A stretch of DNA of 64,000 nt from RYN-230 sp963768945 (GTDB taxonomy: Bacteria; Actinomycetota; Actinomycetes; Streptosporangiales; Streptosporangiaceae), in assembly GCA_963768945.1 (NCBI GenBank), contig CAVYJW010000006.1, positions 977,299-1,041,298 on the forward strand, in the 5' to 3' direction. Below, piece after piece: positions 17,213 to 24,860 of this stretch. Made by a program: the position numbers and the translations under genes. The notes under the pieces were generated by a model that was not told where the DNA came from, searched no databases, and saw only the letters and a program-made list of their open reading frames with translations. Position 1 is the stretch's first letter. Every line of letters starts with the position of its first letter.

Positions 17213-18336
17213 CGTCGCGGCGGGGCGTTCGGGGTCACGGCCACCTCGACCCGCTGGAATTCCTTGAGGTCGGAGTACCCGGAGGTGGCCATCGTCCGGC
17301 GGAGGGCGCCGATCAGGTTGAGTGAGCCGTCTGGCACGTCGGACGGGCCGTGCAGGATCTGCTCCAGGGTGCCGACCGTGCCCACCTCCACCCGGGCACC
17401 GCGGGGCAGGTCGGGGTGGTGCGCCTCGCTCCCCCAGTGAAAGCCGCGGCCCGGCCCCTCGATCGCCCGGGCGAACGGCGAGCCGACCATGACCGCATCC
17501 GAGCCGCAGGCGAGCGCCTTGGCGATGTCACCGCTGCGGGTCATCCCCCCGTCGGCGATCACGTGTACATACCGGCCGCCGGATTCGTCCAGGTACTCGC
17601 GGCGCGCGGCAGCCACGTCCGCGATCGCGGTGGCCATCGGCACGGTCACCCCCAGCACCGCCGCCGTGGTGTGCCCCGACCCGCCGCCGAAGCCGACCAG
17701 CACGCCGGCCGCGCCGGTGCGCATCAAGTGCAGCGCCGCCGTGTAGGTGGCGCAGCCGCCCACGATCACCGGCACGTCGAGCTCGTAGATGAACTGCTTC
17801 AGGTTGAGCGGCTCCGCCTGGCCGGACACGTGCTCGGCGGACACCGTGGTGCCGCGGATCACGAAGATGTCCACGCCCGCGTCGATGACCGTCTTGTAGT
17901 ACCGGACCGTCCGCTGCGGCGACAGCCGGGCCGCGGTGGTCACGCCCTTCGACCGGATCTCCTCGATCCGCTGGCCGATCAGCTCTTCCTTGATCGGCTG
18001 CGCGTAGATCTGCTGCAGCCGCCGGGTAGCGTCCTCCTGGCCGAGTTCCGCGATCTCGGCCAGGATCGGCTCGGGGTCCTCGTACCGGGTCCACAGCCCT
18101 TCGAGGTCCAGCACGGCCAGGCCGCCGAGCGCGCCGAGCTGGGCGGCGAAGGCCGGCGACACCACGCTGTCCATCGGCGAGGCCACCAGCGGCATCTCGA
18201 ACCGGTAGGCGTCGATCTGCCAGGCGACCGAGACCTCTTCAGGGTCCCTGGTCCGCCGGGAGGGGACGATGCCGATCTCGTCGAGCGGGTACGCGCGGCG
18301 GCCGGTCTTGCCCCGGCCGATCTCCACGGTGGTCAT
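17209..18336 (-). CDS. guaB3: GuaB3 family IMP dehydrogenase-related protein
   Basis: A 375-aa TIM-barrel protein related to IMP dehydrogenase and GMP reductase but without CBS domains, as in other GuaB3 proteins. It keeps the phosphate-binding ADGGM and SGDIAKALACGSDAVMVG regions. In the catalytic loop the true IMPDH in this window reads GPGSICTT, while this protein reads GGGSGHTT, so the nucleophilic Cys is replaced by His222. I therefore do not assign IMP dehydrogenase activity; actinobacterial GuaB3 function is poorly known. It sits downstream of guaB and shares a 4-nt overlap with glpD. Confidence 0.88.
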   Translation of the reverse strand: MTTVEIGRGKTGRRAYPLDEIGIVPSRRTRDPEEVSVAWQIDAYRFEMPLVASPMDSVVSPAFAAQLGALGGLAVLDLEGLWTRYEDPEPILAEIAELGQEDATRRLQQIYAQPIKEELIGQRIEEIRSKGVTTAARLSPQRTVRYYKTVIDAGVDIFVIRGTTVSAEHVSGQAEPLNLKQFIYELDVPVIVGGCATYTAALHLMRTGAAGVLVGFGGGSGHTTAAVLGVTVPMATAIADVAAARREYLDESGGRYVHVIADGGMTRSGDIAKALACGSDAVMVGSPFARAIEGPGRGFHWGSEAHHPDLPRGARVEVGTVGTLEQILHGPSDVPDGSLNLIGALRRTMATSGYSDLKEFQRVEVAVTPNAPPRR

Positions 18337-18360
18337 GCGCTAGTTTCCGCCTATCTCAGT

Positions 18361-18450
18361 GCTGCCCAGGTTGGGTGCTGCCCAGGTTAGTGCCGCCTAG
18401 GTCAGGCCCGCCCAGGTCAGGCCCGCCTAGATCAGGCCCGCCCAGGTCAG
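18361..18450. repeat. 15-bp tandem repeat between guaB and guaB3
   Basis: About six units of GCCCGCCCAGGTCAG and close variants fill 18361-18450. The array contains the guaB stop codon (18447-18449) and ends just before the guaB3 start region, so it separates the two cistrons. Confidence 0.85.
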
Positions 18451-19940
18451 GCCCGCCCGCGCCGGGCGTAATTGGGCGCTTCCGCGGTCATCTCGATGTC
18501 GTGCGGATGGCTCTCCGCCAGCCCCGCCGCGGTGATCTGGGTGAACCGGGCCTCCTGGAGCTCGGCGATGGTCCGGGAGCCGCAATACCCCATGGCGGCC
18601 CGCAGCCCGCCGACCAGCTGGTTGGCTACCGCGGCGAGCGGCCCCCGGTAGGGCACCTGGCCCTCGATGCCCTGGGGGACCAGCTTGTCCTCCCGCAGCA
18701 CATCGTCCTGGAAGTAGCGGTCCTTGGAGTAGGACCCCCCGCGCTCGGTGTTGCGCATCGCGCCCAGCGACCCCATCCCCCGGTACAGCTTGTACTGCTT
18801 ACCGTGGATGAACACCATCTCTCCGGGCCCTTCCGCGCAGCCGGCCAGCAGGCTGCCCAGCATCACGGTGTCCGCCCCGGCGGCGATGGCCTTGGCGATG
18901 TCGCCGGAGTGCTGAAGGCCACCGTCCCCTATCACCGGAATGCCGGCGGTACGTGCCGCCTGCGCGGCCTCGTAGATCGCGGTGACCTGGGGCACGCCGA
19001 CGCCGGCGACCACGCGGGTGGTGCAGATGGAACCAGGCCCGACGCCGACCTTCACCCCGTCGGCCCCGGCGTCGATCAATGCCTGCGCACCGGAACGGGT
19101 GGCTATGTTGCCGCCGATCACGTCCACTCTGGTGTTCGCCTTCACCTGACGGACCATGTCCAGGACCGCCTGGGCGTGCCCGTGGGACGTGTCCACCACC
19201 AGGAAGTCGGCTCCCGCCTCAGCGAGCGCCTGGGCGCGCCGCTTGGCATCCTCACCGACGCCCACGGCGGCCCCGACCACCAGGCGGCCTTCTGCGTCCT
19301 TGGTGGCCAGCGGGTACTCGTCGCTCTTGGTGAAGTCCTTCACCGTGATCAGCCCGCGCAGCTTTCCCGAGGGGTCGACCAGCGGGAGCTTTTCCACCTT
19401 GTGCTGCATGAGCAGCCGGAGCGCCTCCTCCCTGGACACCCCGACCGGCGCGGTGATCAGCGGCGTGGTCGTCATGACGTCCGCCACCCGGCGGCTGTGG
19501 TCGGTCACGAAGCGGATGTCCCGGTTCGTCACGATGCCAACCAGCACCCCGTCCGGGCTGGTCACCGGCACGCCGGAGATGCGGTACCGGGCACACAACT
19601 GCTCGACGTCGGCCACGGTGGCGTCCGGCCCGCAGATCACCGGGTTGGTGATCATGCCAGCCTCGGATCGCTTCACCGTGTCCACCTGCTGCGCCTGGTC
19701 GTCTACGGAGAGGTTCCGGTGCAGCACACCGGCCCCGCCGATGCGCGCCATGGCGATGGCCATCCGCGCCTCGGTGACGGTATCCATGGCCGAGGAGACC
19801 AGCGGGACGTTCAGCGTGATCCGGCGGGTGAGCCGGGCCGTGGTGTCCGCCTCACCCGGCATCACTTCCGAGTGTGCGGGCAGCAGCAGGACGTCGTCGA
19901 AGGTCAGGGCCGGAGGGGCGAACTTGCCGACGTCGCTCAT
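18447..19940 (-). CDS. guaB: IMP dehydrogenase
   Basis: Converts IMP to XMP with NAD+, the rate-limiting step to GMP. The 497-aa protein has the TIM barrel interrupted by two CBS domains (about 95-205), the catalytic GPGSICTT with Cys306, the flap region EGPGEMVFIHGKQYKLYRG and the Arg-containing SGDIAKA motif. ATG 19940 is chosen because GGAAGG precedes it and the protein then starts MSDVGKF; an upstream GTG would add 11 non-conserved residues. It heads a run guaB-guaB3-glpD, and lies directly downstream of the sigma/anti-sigma pair as in other actinobacteria. Confidence 0.97.
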   Translation of the reverse strand: MSDVGKFAPPALTFDDVLLLPAHSEVMPGEADTTARLTRRITLNVPLVSSAMDTVTEARMAIAMARIGGAGVLHRNLSVDDQAQQVDTVKRSEAGMITNPVICGPDATVADVEQLCARYRISGVPVTSPDGVLVGIVTNRDIRFVTDHSRRVADVMTTTPLITAPVGVSREEALRLLMQHKVEKLPLVDPSGKLRGLITVKDFTKSDEYPLATKDAEGRLVVGAAVGVGEDAKRRAQALAEAGADFLVVDTSHGHAQAVLDMVRQVKANTRVDVIGGNIATRSGAQALIDAGADGVKVGVGPGSICTTRVVAGVGVPQVTAIYEAAQAARTAGIPVIGDGGLQHSGDIAKAIAAGADTVMLGSLLAGCAEGPGEMVFIHGKQYKLYRGMGSLGAMRNTERGGSYSKDRYFQDDVLREDKLVPQGIEGQVPYRGPLAAVANQLVGGLRAAMGYCGSRTIAELQEARFTQITAAGLAESHPHDIEMTAEAPNYARRGRA

Positions 19941-20004
19941 GACACCTTCCGGAGGGTGGATGCGGGACAGCATCCAGTCTAGAGGGGTCCCGCCGCCAGG
20001 ATGG

Positions 20005-20697
20005 TCAGCGCACGCGGCGCGGCCGGACGGGCCGCTGCTGCCACCAGCCTCCTCGCACCGGGCCGCGGGCGAGGCGGGCCAGCATGCTCGTGGCGATCAG
20101 GCTGGTGACGCTGACCAGGCCGGCCACCACGCCGCCGGCGACGGCCGCCCGTAGCCACGCGGCCACACCCCGGGACTGCGCGCCCGCCAGGGCCTGCCAG
20201 GCCCCGGCCCGCTGGACGGCCACCCGGCCGGGCCACGCGGGCTGCGCCTGCCCGGCACCCCCAACCTCCCCTGGCTCCGCGGCCTGTCCGGTGCCCCCGG
20301 CTCGCCCGGACGAGAGGGCAGCCTGTCCGGCGCCCCCGGCCTGTCCGGCGCCCCCGGCCTGTCCGGCGCCCCCGGCCCGTCCGGCGCCCCCGGCCTGTCC
20401 GGCGCCCCCGGCTCGCCCGGACGCGAGGTCAGCCTGTCCGGCATCGTGGGGCCCGGCCGGTGCGCCGGGCATGTCAACGTCTGCCACCAGCGCTCCTAGC
20501 AGCGCCAGCGCCGGGTCACGCGAGTGCTGCGGCCCGCCAGCGCCCCGCGCCGCGAGCACGTTGAGAGCTTCCTCGGACCGCCGGATCTCACCGAGATCCA
20601 CGGCCTGGCCCCCGGTGCCGCCCGCTGTCGCCCGCCTGCGTGTGAGCTTCAGGCCTGGTGTCACACCGGGCGCTCCGGGTCCGCGCCCCGTGATCAC
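20005..20697 (-). CDS. RsdA-type anti-sigma factor (SigD/ShbA regulator), repeat-rich
   Basis: A 230-aa single-pass membrane protein. The front (VDLGEIRRSEEALNVLAARG and DPALALLGALVADVD) matches the sigma-binding segment of mycobacterial RsdA, which holds SigD and is released by proteolysis. Residues about 95-138 are Gly-Gly-Ala-Gly-Gln repeats encoded by 18-bp units. A hydrophobic segment at about 185-207 should cross the membrane, leaving a short Arg-rich tail outside. It starts at GTG 20697, overlapping the sigma factor stop by 4 nt, as expected for a sigma/anti-sigma pair. Confidence 0.75.
   Translation of the reverse strand: MITGRGPGAPGVTPGLKLTRRRATAGGTGGQAVDLGEIRRSEEALNVLAARGAGGPQHSRDPALALLGALVADVDMPGAPAGPHDAGQADLASGRAGGAGQAGGAGRAGGAGQAGGAGQAGGAGQAALSSGRAGGTGQAAEPGEVGGAGQAQPAWPGRVAVQRAGAWQALAGAQSRGVAAWLRAAVAGGVVAGLVSVTSLIATSMLARLARGPVRGGWWQQRPVRPRRVR
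20283..20412. repeat. 18-bp in-frame tandem repeat inside the anti-sigma gene
   Basis: Repeats of CCTGTCCGGCGCCCCCGG, perfect in the central copies, encode collagen-like Ala-Gly-Gly-Ala-Gly-Gln hexapeptides between the sigma-binding part and the membrane segment. Confidence 0.85.
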
Positions 20698-21611
20698 GCA
20701 ATCGACTCCTCGACCGCAAGCGCCCGGAGCCGGGCCAGCGCCCGGTGCTGGGCTACCCTTACCGCCCCTGCTGACATACCGAGTACGTTACCCGTTTCCT
20801 CGGCCGACAGACCGGTCACCACGCGTAGTATTAGCAGTTCACGCAAGCGATGAGGGAGCTGGGCCAGGAGCGCCCTGGTGCGTTCCGCCTCAATGTAGGC
20901 CACCACGGTCTCTTCCGGGCCGGGCCGCTCATCCGGCCCGTCGGGCAGGTCCTCGAACGGCACGGCGAGCCGGGACGCGTTGCGGGCCGCGTCGGCCACC
21001 TTGTGCGAGGCGATGCCGAACACGAAGGATGCGAACGGCCTGCCCATGTCCCGGTACCGGGGCAGCGCGGCGAGCACAGCCAGGCATACCTCCTGGGCGA
21101 CGTCGTCGGCCACGTAGTAATGACCGGTGATGCGGCCCAGCCGGGCCCGGCAGTAGCGGACCACCATGGGGCGGGTCCGTTCCAGCAGGGCATCGATCGC
21201 TCCCGGGTGGCCCCGCACGGCCAGATGGGCCAGCTCGGCGAAGCCGCCGGGTTCGTCATCGGCCCAGCCCGCTGCGCCGGGTTCGCGGGTCCCGCTGTCG
21301 CCGGTCTTAGGCGCGCGGTCGCGAGTCTTGGGCGCGCGGTCGCGAGTCTTGGGCGCGCGGTCGCGAGTCCTAGGCGCGTAGTCGCCAGGGTTTGGCGCGC
21401 TGTCGCGAGTCTTGGGCGCGTAGTCGCCAGTCTTCGGCGCGTAGTCGGCAGTCTTCTCCGCATAGCCGCCCGGCTCGTACGCGCCCGGCTCGGAGGTACC
21501 GTCCTTGCGGGTAGCGTGCTCGCGGGCCCCCGCCCCCTCGGCCACCGCGGTCCCGGACGGGAGCACAGCTCCCTGCCCGTCAGCCACGGCCCGGATACAT
21601 CCCTCGCTCAC
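20694..21611 (-). CDS. sigD: RNA polymerase sigma factor, SigD/ShbA type
   Basis: A 305-aa alternative sigma-70 family factor. Region 2 is at about 125-215 (DDVAQEVCLAVLAALPRYRD, PFASFVFGIASHKVADAAR) and region 4 at about 245-295 (LRELLILRVVTGLSAEETG, MSAGAVRVAQHRALARL). An N-terminal extension of about 120 residues contains eight 7-residue repeats of the type D-Y-A-P-K-T-R at about 54-104. The partner gene (RsdA-like) and then guaB follow, as in Mycobacterium (SigD) and Streptomyces (ShbA, which drives the principal sigma gene). GTG 21611 is the longest start; the repeats could be trimmed from the true protein if a later start is used. Confidence 0.9.
   Translation of the reverse strand: MSEGCIRAVADGQGAVLPSGTAVAEGAGAREHATRKDGTSEPGAYEPGGYAEKTADYAPKTGDYAPKTRDSAPNPGDYAPRTRDRAPKTRDRAPKTRDRAPKTGDSGTREPGAAGWADDEPGGFAELAHLAVRGHPGAIDALLERTRPMVVRYCRARLGRITGHYYVADDVAQEVCLAVLAALPRYRDMGRPFASFVFGIASHKVADAARNASRLAVPFEDLPDGPDERPGPEETVVAYIEAERTRALLAQLPHRLRELLILRVVTGLSAEETGNVLGMSAGAVRVAQHRALARLRALAVEESIA
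21299..21450. repeat. 21-bp in-frame tandem repeat inside the sigma gene
   Basis: Repeats of a 21-bp unit (core GCGAGTCTTGGGCGCGCG) encode the heptapeptides D-Y-A-P-K-T-R, D-R-A-P-K-T-R, D-S-A-P-N-P-G and variants. The copies nearest the sigma domain are almost identical, which points to recent expansion. Confidence 0.9.
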
Positions 21612-21866
21612 GAATGGATGATGCCCAGGAAAACCGTGGTGCCCTCATCCATGTGGGCAACGGAAAGGTCACATTGATGTGTCGCCCGACCACGTTCCGA
21701 ACACAGGATAACTATCAGTAATCAATTGACTACTAAGTGTAATTGAATTTCTTCGGAGTGTCGCTTTCGCGGCAAAAACAGCGAAGCACCAGGACACGGC
21801 CTGCACAATCACCCGAACCCGCCCAGGCCGAGTCCCCACCGGCCCCGATCCATGATCATCAGCTTC

Positions 21867-21990
21867 GTGATCGTGCATTGGCCTGATTGAGCCGCGCGGC
21901 ATCCAGGTGATCATGGCATTGGCTTGGCTGAGCCCGCGCGGCACCCAGGTGATCATGGCATTGGCCTGGCTGAGCCCGCGCGGCACCCAG
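21867..21990. repeat. 42-bp tandem repeat, three copies
   Basis: Copies at 21907-21948 and 21949-21990 differ at only one position; a diverged 40-bp copy is at 21867-21906. Each carries GTGATCATG (or GTGATCGTG) and GAGCC(C)GCGCGGCA. The array is flanked by CATGATCATC on one side and ATCATGATCA on the other, so it is bounded by palindromic TGATCA motifs. Confidence 0.88.
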
Positions 21991-22190
21991 ATCATGATCA
22001 GGAACTGTGCCGGCAGCCCTGCCACGTCGGCCCGGGTCACTGGGCGCGGCCCGCACCCCCACGCACACCCCGCGCACAGCCAGACACGTGCCCCACCCTC
22101 ACCTGCACACGCGCAGTCAGGCACGTGTCCCACCCTCACCTGCCCCGCCGTCCACCCCGGCGCGCCCACCCCGAACTCATGATCATTGGC

Positions 22191-22248
22191 TTCGTGATCA
22201 GCTGTTTGGTGTCGCTGGGGCAGCACCGATCGGTTGATCACGAACTCG
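22191..22248. repeat. imperfect palindrome related to the 5478 hairpin
   Basis: TTCGTGATCA (22191-22200) pairs with TGATCACGAA (22235-22244). The left half continues into TTGGTGTCG at 22206-22214, so 20 of 24 positions match the left arm of the perfect hairpin at 5478-5503. The inner part of the stem has diverged. Confidence 0.75.
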
Positions 22249-22350
22249 CGGGACGGGCGGGCAGGAGGTCCGCGGGGCGGATGGCCTTCCTGCGCGCTGG
22301 TCTCACGCCGTGCTGAAGGAGCCCGGGTCTCCCGCCCGGCGGCGGGTGCG

Positions 22351-22394
22351 CCGCAGGCCCCCCACCTGGCCGGAGCCGGGCGGGGGGCCTGCGG
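22351..22394 (-). terminator. putative groEL terminator hairpin
   Basis: Arms 22351-22363 (CCGCAGGCCCCCC) and 22382-22394 are perfect 13-bp complements around an 18-nt loop, 31 nt beyond the groEL stop. A second stem, CCCGCC/GGCGGG, lies just beyond at 22331-22346. No T-run is seen, which is common in this GC range. Confidence 0.6.
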
Positions 22395-22424
22395 TGTTCG
22401 TTGCGGACCTGCGGTTCTCGGGTT

Positions 22425-24053
22425 TTAGTGCGAGTGCCCGTGCGAGTGCCCGTGGCCACCCGCGCCCGCGCCCTCGTCCTCGTCCTCCGGCTTGTCCGCC
22501 ACCAGTGCCTCGGTGGTCAGCAGCATGGCCGCGATGGAAGCGGCGTTGAGCACCGCGGACCGGGTCACCTTGACCGGGTCGATCACGCCCTGGGCCAGCA
22601 GGTCACCGTACTCGCCGGTGGCCGCGTTGTAGCCCTGGCCGTGGCCGAGCTCCGCGATCTTGGCCACGACGACCATGCCTTCGGCTCCGGCGTTCTCGGC
22701 GATCCAGCGGGCCGGCGCGACGAGGGCGCTGCGCACCACTGCCACCCCGGTCGCCTCGTCGCCGGTCCTGCCGAGGTCACCCAGCTTCGCCGCGATGTGC
22801 ACGAGGGCGCTGCCCCCGCCGGGGACGATGCCTTCCTCGATGGCGGCCCGGGTGGCCGAGATCGCGTCCTCGAGGCGGTGCTTCTTCTCCTTGAGCTCCA
22901 CCTCGGTGGCGGCGCCGACCCGGAGGACAGCCACGCCGCCGGACAGCTTGGCTACCCGCTCCTGCAGCTTCTCCCGGTCCCAGTCCGAGTCGCTCGCCTC
23001 GATCTCGGCCCGGAGCTGGCGGACCCGGTCACTGATGGCCTCGGCGTCACCGGCACCGTCCACGATCGTGGTGTTGTCCTTGGTCACCACCACCCGGCGC
23101 GCCTCGCCCAGCGTCTCGAGCCCGATGTTCTCGAGCTTGAGGCCGATCTCCTCGCTGACCACCTCACCGCCGGTCAGGATGGCGATGTCAGCGAGCATGG
23201 CCTTGCGCCGGTCACCGAAGCCCGGGGCCTTGACCGCCACGACGTTAAGCAGGCCGCGAATCTTATTCACGACCAGCGTGGAAAGGGCCTCGCCGTCAAC
23301 GTCCTCGGCAATGATCAGGAACGGCTTCTTGGTCTGGGCGACCTTTTCCAGCAGCGGCAGGAAATCTGCCATCGAGGAGATCTTGCCCGCGTGCAGCAGG
23401 ATGTAGGCGTCGTCCGTAACGGCTTCCATCCGCTCCGGATCGGTGACGAAGTACGGGGAGATGTAGCCCTTGTCGAACTGCATTCCCTCGGTGAACTCGA
23501 GCTCCAGACCCATGGTCGGCGATTCCTCGACGGTGATGACACCGTCCTTGCCGACCTTGCTGAACGCCTCGGCGATAAGCTCACCGATCTTGGAGTCCTG
23601 CGCGGAGACCGTCGCCACGTTCGCGATCTCCTGCTGCTCCTCGACCTCGCGGGCCGACTCCAGCAGCAGGTCGGACACGGCGGCGGCGGCGGCGTCGATC
23701 CCCTTCTTCATGGACATGGGGTTCGCGCCCGCGGTGACCGAACGGCGGCCCTCACGGACCATCGCCTGCGCCAGGACGGTCGCGGTGGTGGTGCCGTCGC
23801 CGGCCACATCGTTGGTCTTGGTGGCGACTTCCTTGGCGAGCTGAGCACCCAGATTCTCGTACGGGTCCTCCAGGTCGATCTCACGCGCGACGGTCACGCC
23901 GTCGTTGGTGATGGTCGGAGCGCCCCACTTCTTGTCGATTACGACGTTGCGGCCCTTCGGACCCAGCGTCACCTTGACGGCGTCGGCGAGACGGTTCACG
24001 CCACGCTCCAGCGCGCGCCGTGCCTCCTCGTCGAACTCCAGCATCTTGGCCAT
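22425..24053 (-). CDS. groEL1: 60-kDa chaperonin GroEL1
   Basis: A 542-aa chaperonin subunit that folds proteins in an ATP-driven double ring with GroES. It has GPKGRNVVIDKKWGAP, the ATP site DVAGDGTTTATVLA, and GGEVVSEEIGLKLE. The tail ends in GGHGHSHGHSH rather than GGM repeats. Such a His-rich end marks the GroEL1 form that is co-transcribed with groES in actinobacteria; other paralogues carry the GGM tail. ATG 24053 (MAKMLEF) is preferred over the in-frame start two codons upstream. The gene is 227 nt downstream of groES and shares its heat-shock control. Confidence 0.97.
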   Translation of the reverse strand: MAKMLEFDEEARRALERGVNRLADAVKVTLGPKGRNVVIDKKWGAPTITNDGVTVAREIDLEDPYENLGAQLAKEVATKTNDVAGDGTTTATVLAQAMVREGRRSVTAGANPMSMKKGIDAAAAAVSDLLLESAREVEEQQEIANVATVSAQDSKIGELIAEAFSKVGKDGVITVEESPTMGLELEFTEGMQFDKGYISPYFVTDPERMEAVTDDAYILLHAGKISSMADFLPLLEKVAQTKKPFLIIAEDVDGEALSTLVVNKIRGLLNVVAVKAPGFGDRRKAMLADIAILTGGEVVSEEIGLKLENIGLETLGEARRVVVTKDNTTIVDGAGDAEAISDRVRQLRAEIEASDSDWDREKLQERVAKLSGGVAVLRVGAATEVELKEKKHRLEDAISATRAAIEEGIVPGGGSALVHIAAKLGDLGRTGDEATGVAVVRSALVAPARWIAENAGAEGMVVVAKIAELGHGQGYNAATGEYGDLLAQGVIDPVKVTRSAVLNAASIAAMLLTTEALVADKPEDEDEGAGAGGHGHSHGHSH

Positions 24054-24183
24054 GAGCACCTCAAATTACGTGTTAGGTCGTGCCCGGCGGCCGGGCAAGC
24101 CGGCCGTGGGCCCGGTTCAGTCCTGCGGACCTGCGGGCCTTACGGACCTCTGGTGGTCTTTCGGACCTCTGGTCTTACGGACT

Positions 24184-24216
24184 ACCGCCCCGGACGCCAG
24201 GAAGCGCCGGGGCGGT
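24184..24216 (-). promoter_or_regulatory. intercistronic hairpin between groES and groEL
   Basis: ACCGCCCCGG (24184-24193) and CCGGGGCGGT (24207-24216) form a perfect 10-bp stem in the 227-nt gap between groES and groEL. Short repeats of GGACCTCTGG/CGGACCT type lie between it and groEL. It could be a processing site or partial terminator that sets the groES:groEL ratio; that is inference. Confidence 0.45.
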
Positions 24217-24280
24217 CGTCCGATGCGGTCCTGGCCGCGGGCCCGCAGGCCCGCGACGCGGCCGCCGTTACTTGCTCGAT

Positions 24281-24592
24281 CTACTTCTCGATGATGGCGA
24301 GCACGTCACGGGCGGAGAGCACCAGGTACTCCTCGCCGTGGTACTTCACCTCGGTGCCGCCGTACTTGCTGTACAGCACGACGTCGCCGACCTTCACGTC
24401 CATCGGGACGCGCTTGGCGCCGGCGTCATCGAACCGGCCCGGGCCCACCGCCAGGACCTCGCCCTCCTGGGGCTTCTCCTTGGCGGTGTCCGGAATCACG
24501 AGCCCGGATGCCGTGGTCTGCTCGGCCTCCAGGGTACGGACCACGATCCGGTCTTCGAGTGGCTTGAGAACAACCTTGGTAGCGGTCGCCAC
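24281..24592 (-). CDS. groES: 10-kDa co-chaperonin GroES
   Basis: A 103-aa cap of the GroEL ring. The sequence has KPLEDRIVVRTLEAEQTTASG, the mobile-loop region, then VGDVVLYSKYGGTEVKY. GTG 24592 is chosen because GGAGGAGG precedes it and the N-terminus then fits the family. A CIRCE element lies about 100 nt upstream and groEL1 follows downstream, so the two form one heat-shock operon. Confidence 0.97.
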   Translation of the reverse strand: MATATKVVLKPLEDRIVVRTLEAEQTTASGLVIPDTAKEKPQEGEVLAVGPGRFDDAGAKRVPMDVKVGDVVLYSKYGGTEVKYHGEEYLVLSARDVLAIIEK

Positions 24593-24694
24593 GATCTGAC
24601 CTCCTCCTCCGAAAAGGATGGGGAAACGACTATTAGATGAGGTAACGACCATGGCCAGCTGTCGTCGCGGGTGCCAGACCGGCCTTACGTCGTA

Positions 24695-24721
24695 TTAGCA
24701 CTCTACCCTAGAGAGTGCCAG
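24695..24721 (-). promoter_or_regulatory. CIRCE operator (HrcA site)
   Basis: TTAGCACTC (24695-24703), a 9-nt spacer, then GAGTGCCAG (24713-24721). Arms and spacing match the CIRCE consensus TTAGCACTC-N9-GAGTGCTAA with two changes in the second arm. It lies about 100 nt upstream of groES, so the operon should be repressed by HrcA and released on heat stress. The hrcA gene is not in the window. Confidence 0.93.
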
Positions 24722-24860
24722 TCCCGAACAGTAGTCCGGGCGCGCCGCGACGTCAAACCCCGCGGCGCGCCACCTGGGCGGACCGTCCGCGGGCGCGGAA
24801 ATTCCGGGGGAGCGCGGGCTGAGCGCGACCCGGGCACCGGTCAGACCAGGACACTGCCAG

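Larger units (their letters stand above)
21612..22424. other. 813-bp repeat-rich intergenic region between sigD and groEL
   Basis: No gene is supported here. The part nearest sigD (21710-21760) is unusually AT-rich for this genome and carries a CAATT/AATTG inverted repeat, so the sigD promoter is probably there. The middle holds a 42-bp tandem array with TGATCA motifs, then C-rich sequence (22020-22170), then a palindrome related to the one at 5478, then two hairpins that should end the groEL transcript. Confidence 0.6.

Noticed and set aside
20283..20412. Possible CRISPR-like repeats
   Set aside because: Units are in frame and inside a protein gene, so this is a coding repeat.
21867..21990. 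Possible CRISPR array
   Set aside because: Copies are directly adjacent without unique spacers, and there is no cas gene.
21669..22241. A 190-codon minus-strand frame over the 42-bp array
   Set aside because: Its repeats come only from the tandem DNA array, no start signal or family, and base use is unlike its neighbours.
22401..24599. A 732-codon open frame on the plus strand opposite groEL/groES
   Set aside because: It spans two clear genes antisense and has no motif; a GC artefact.
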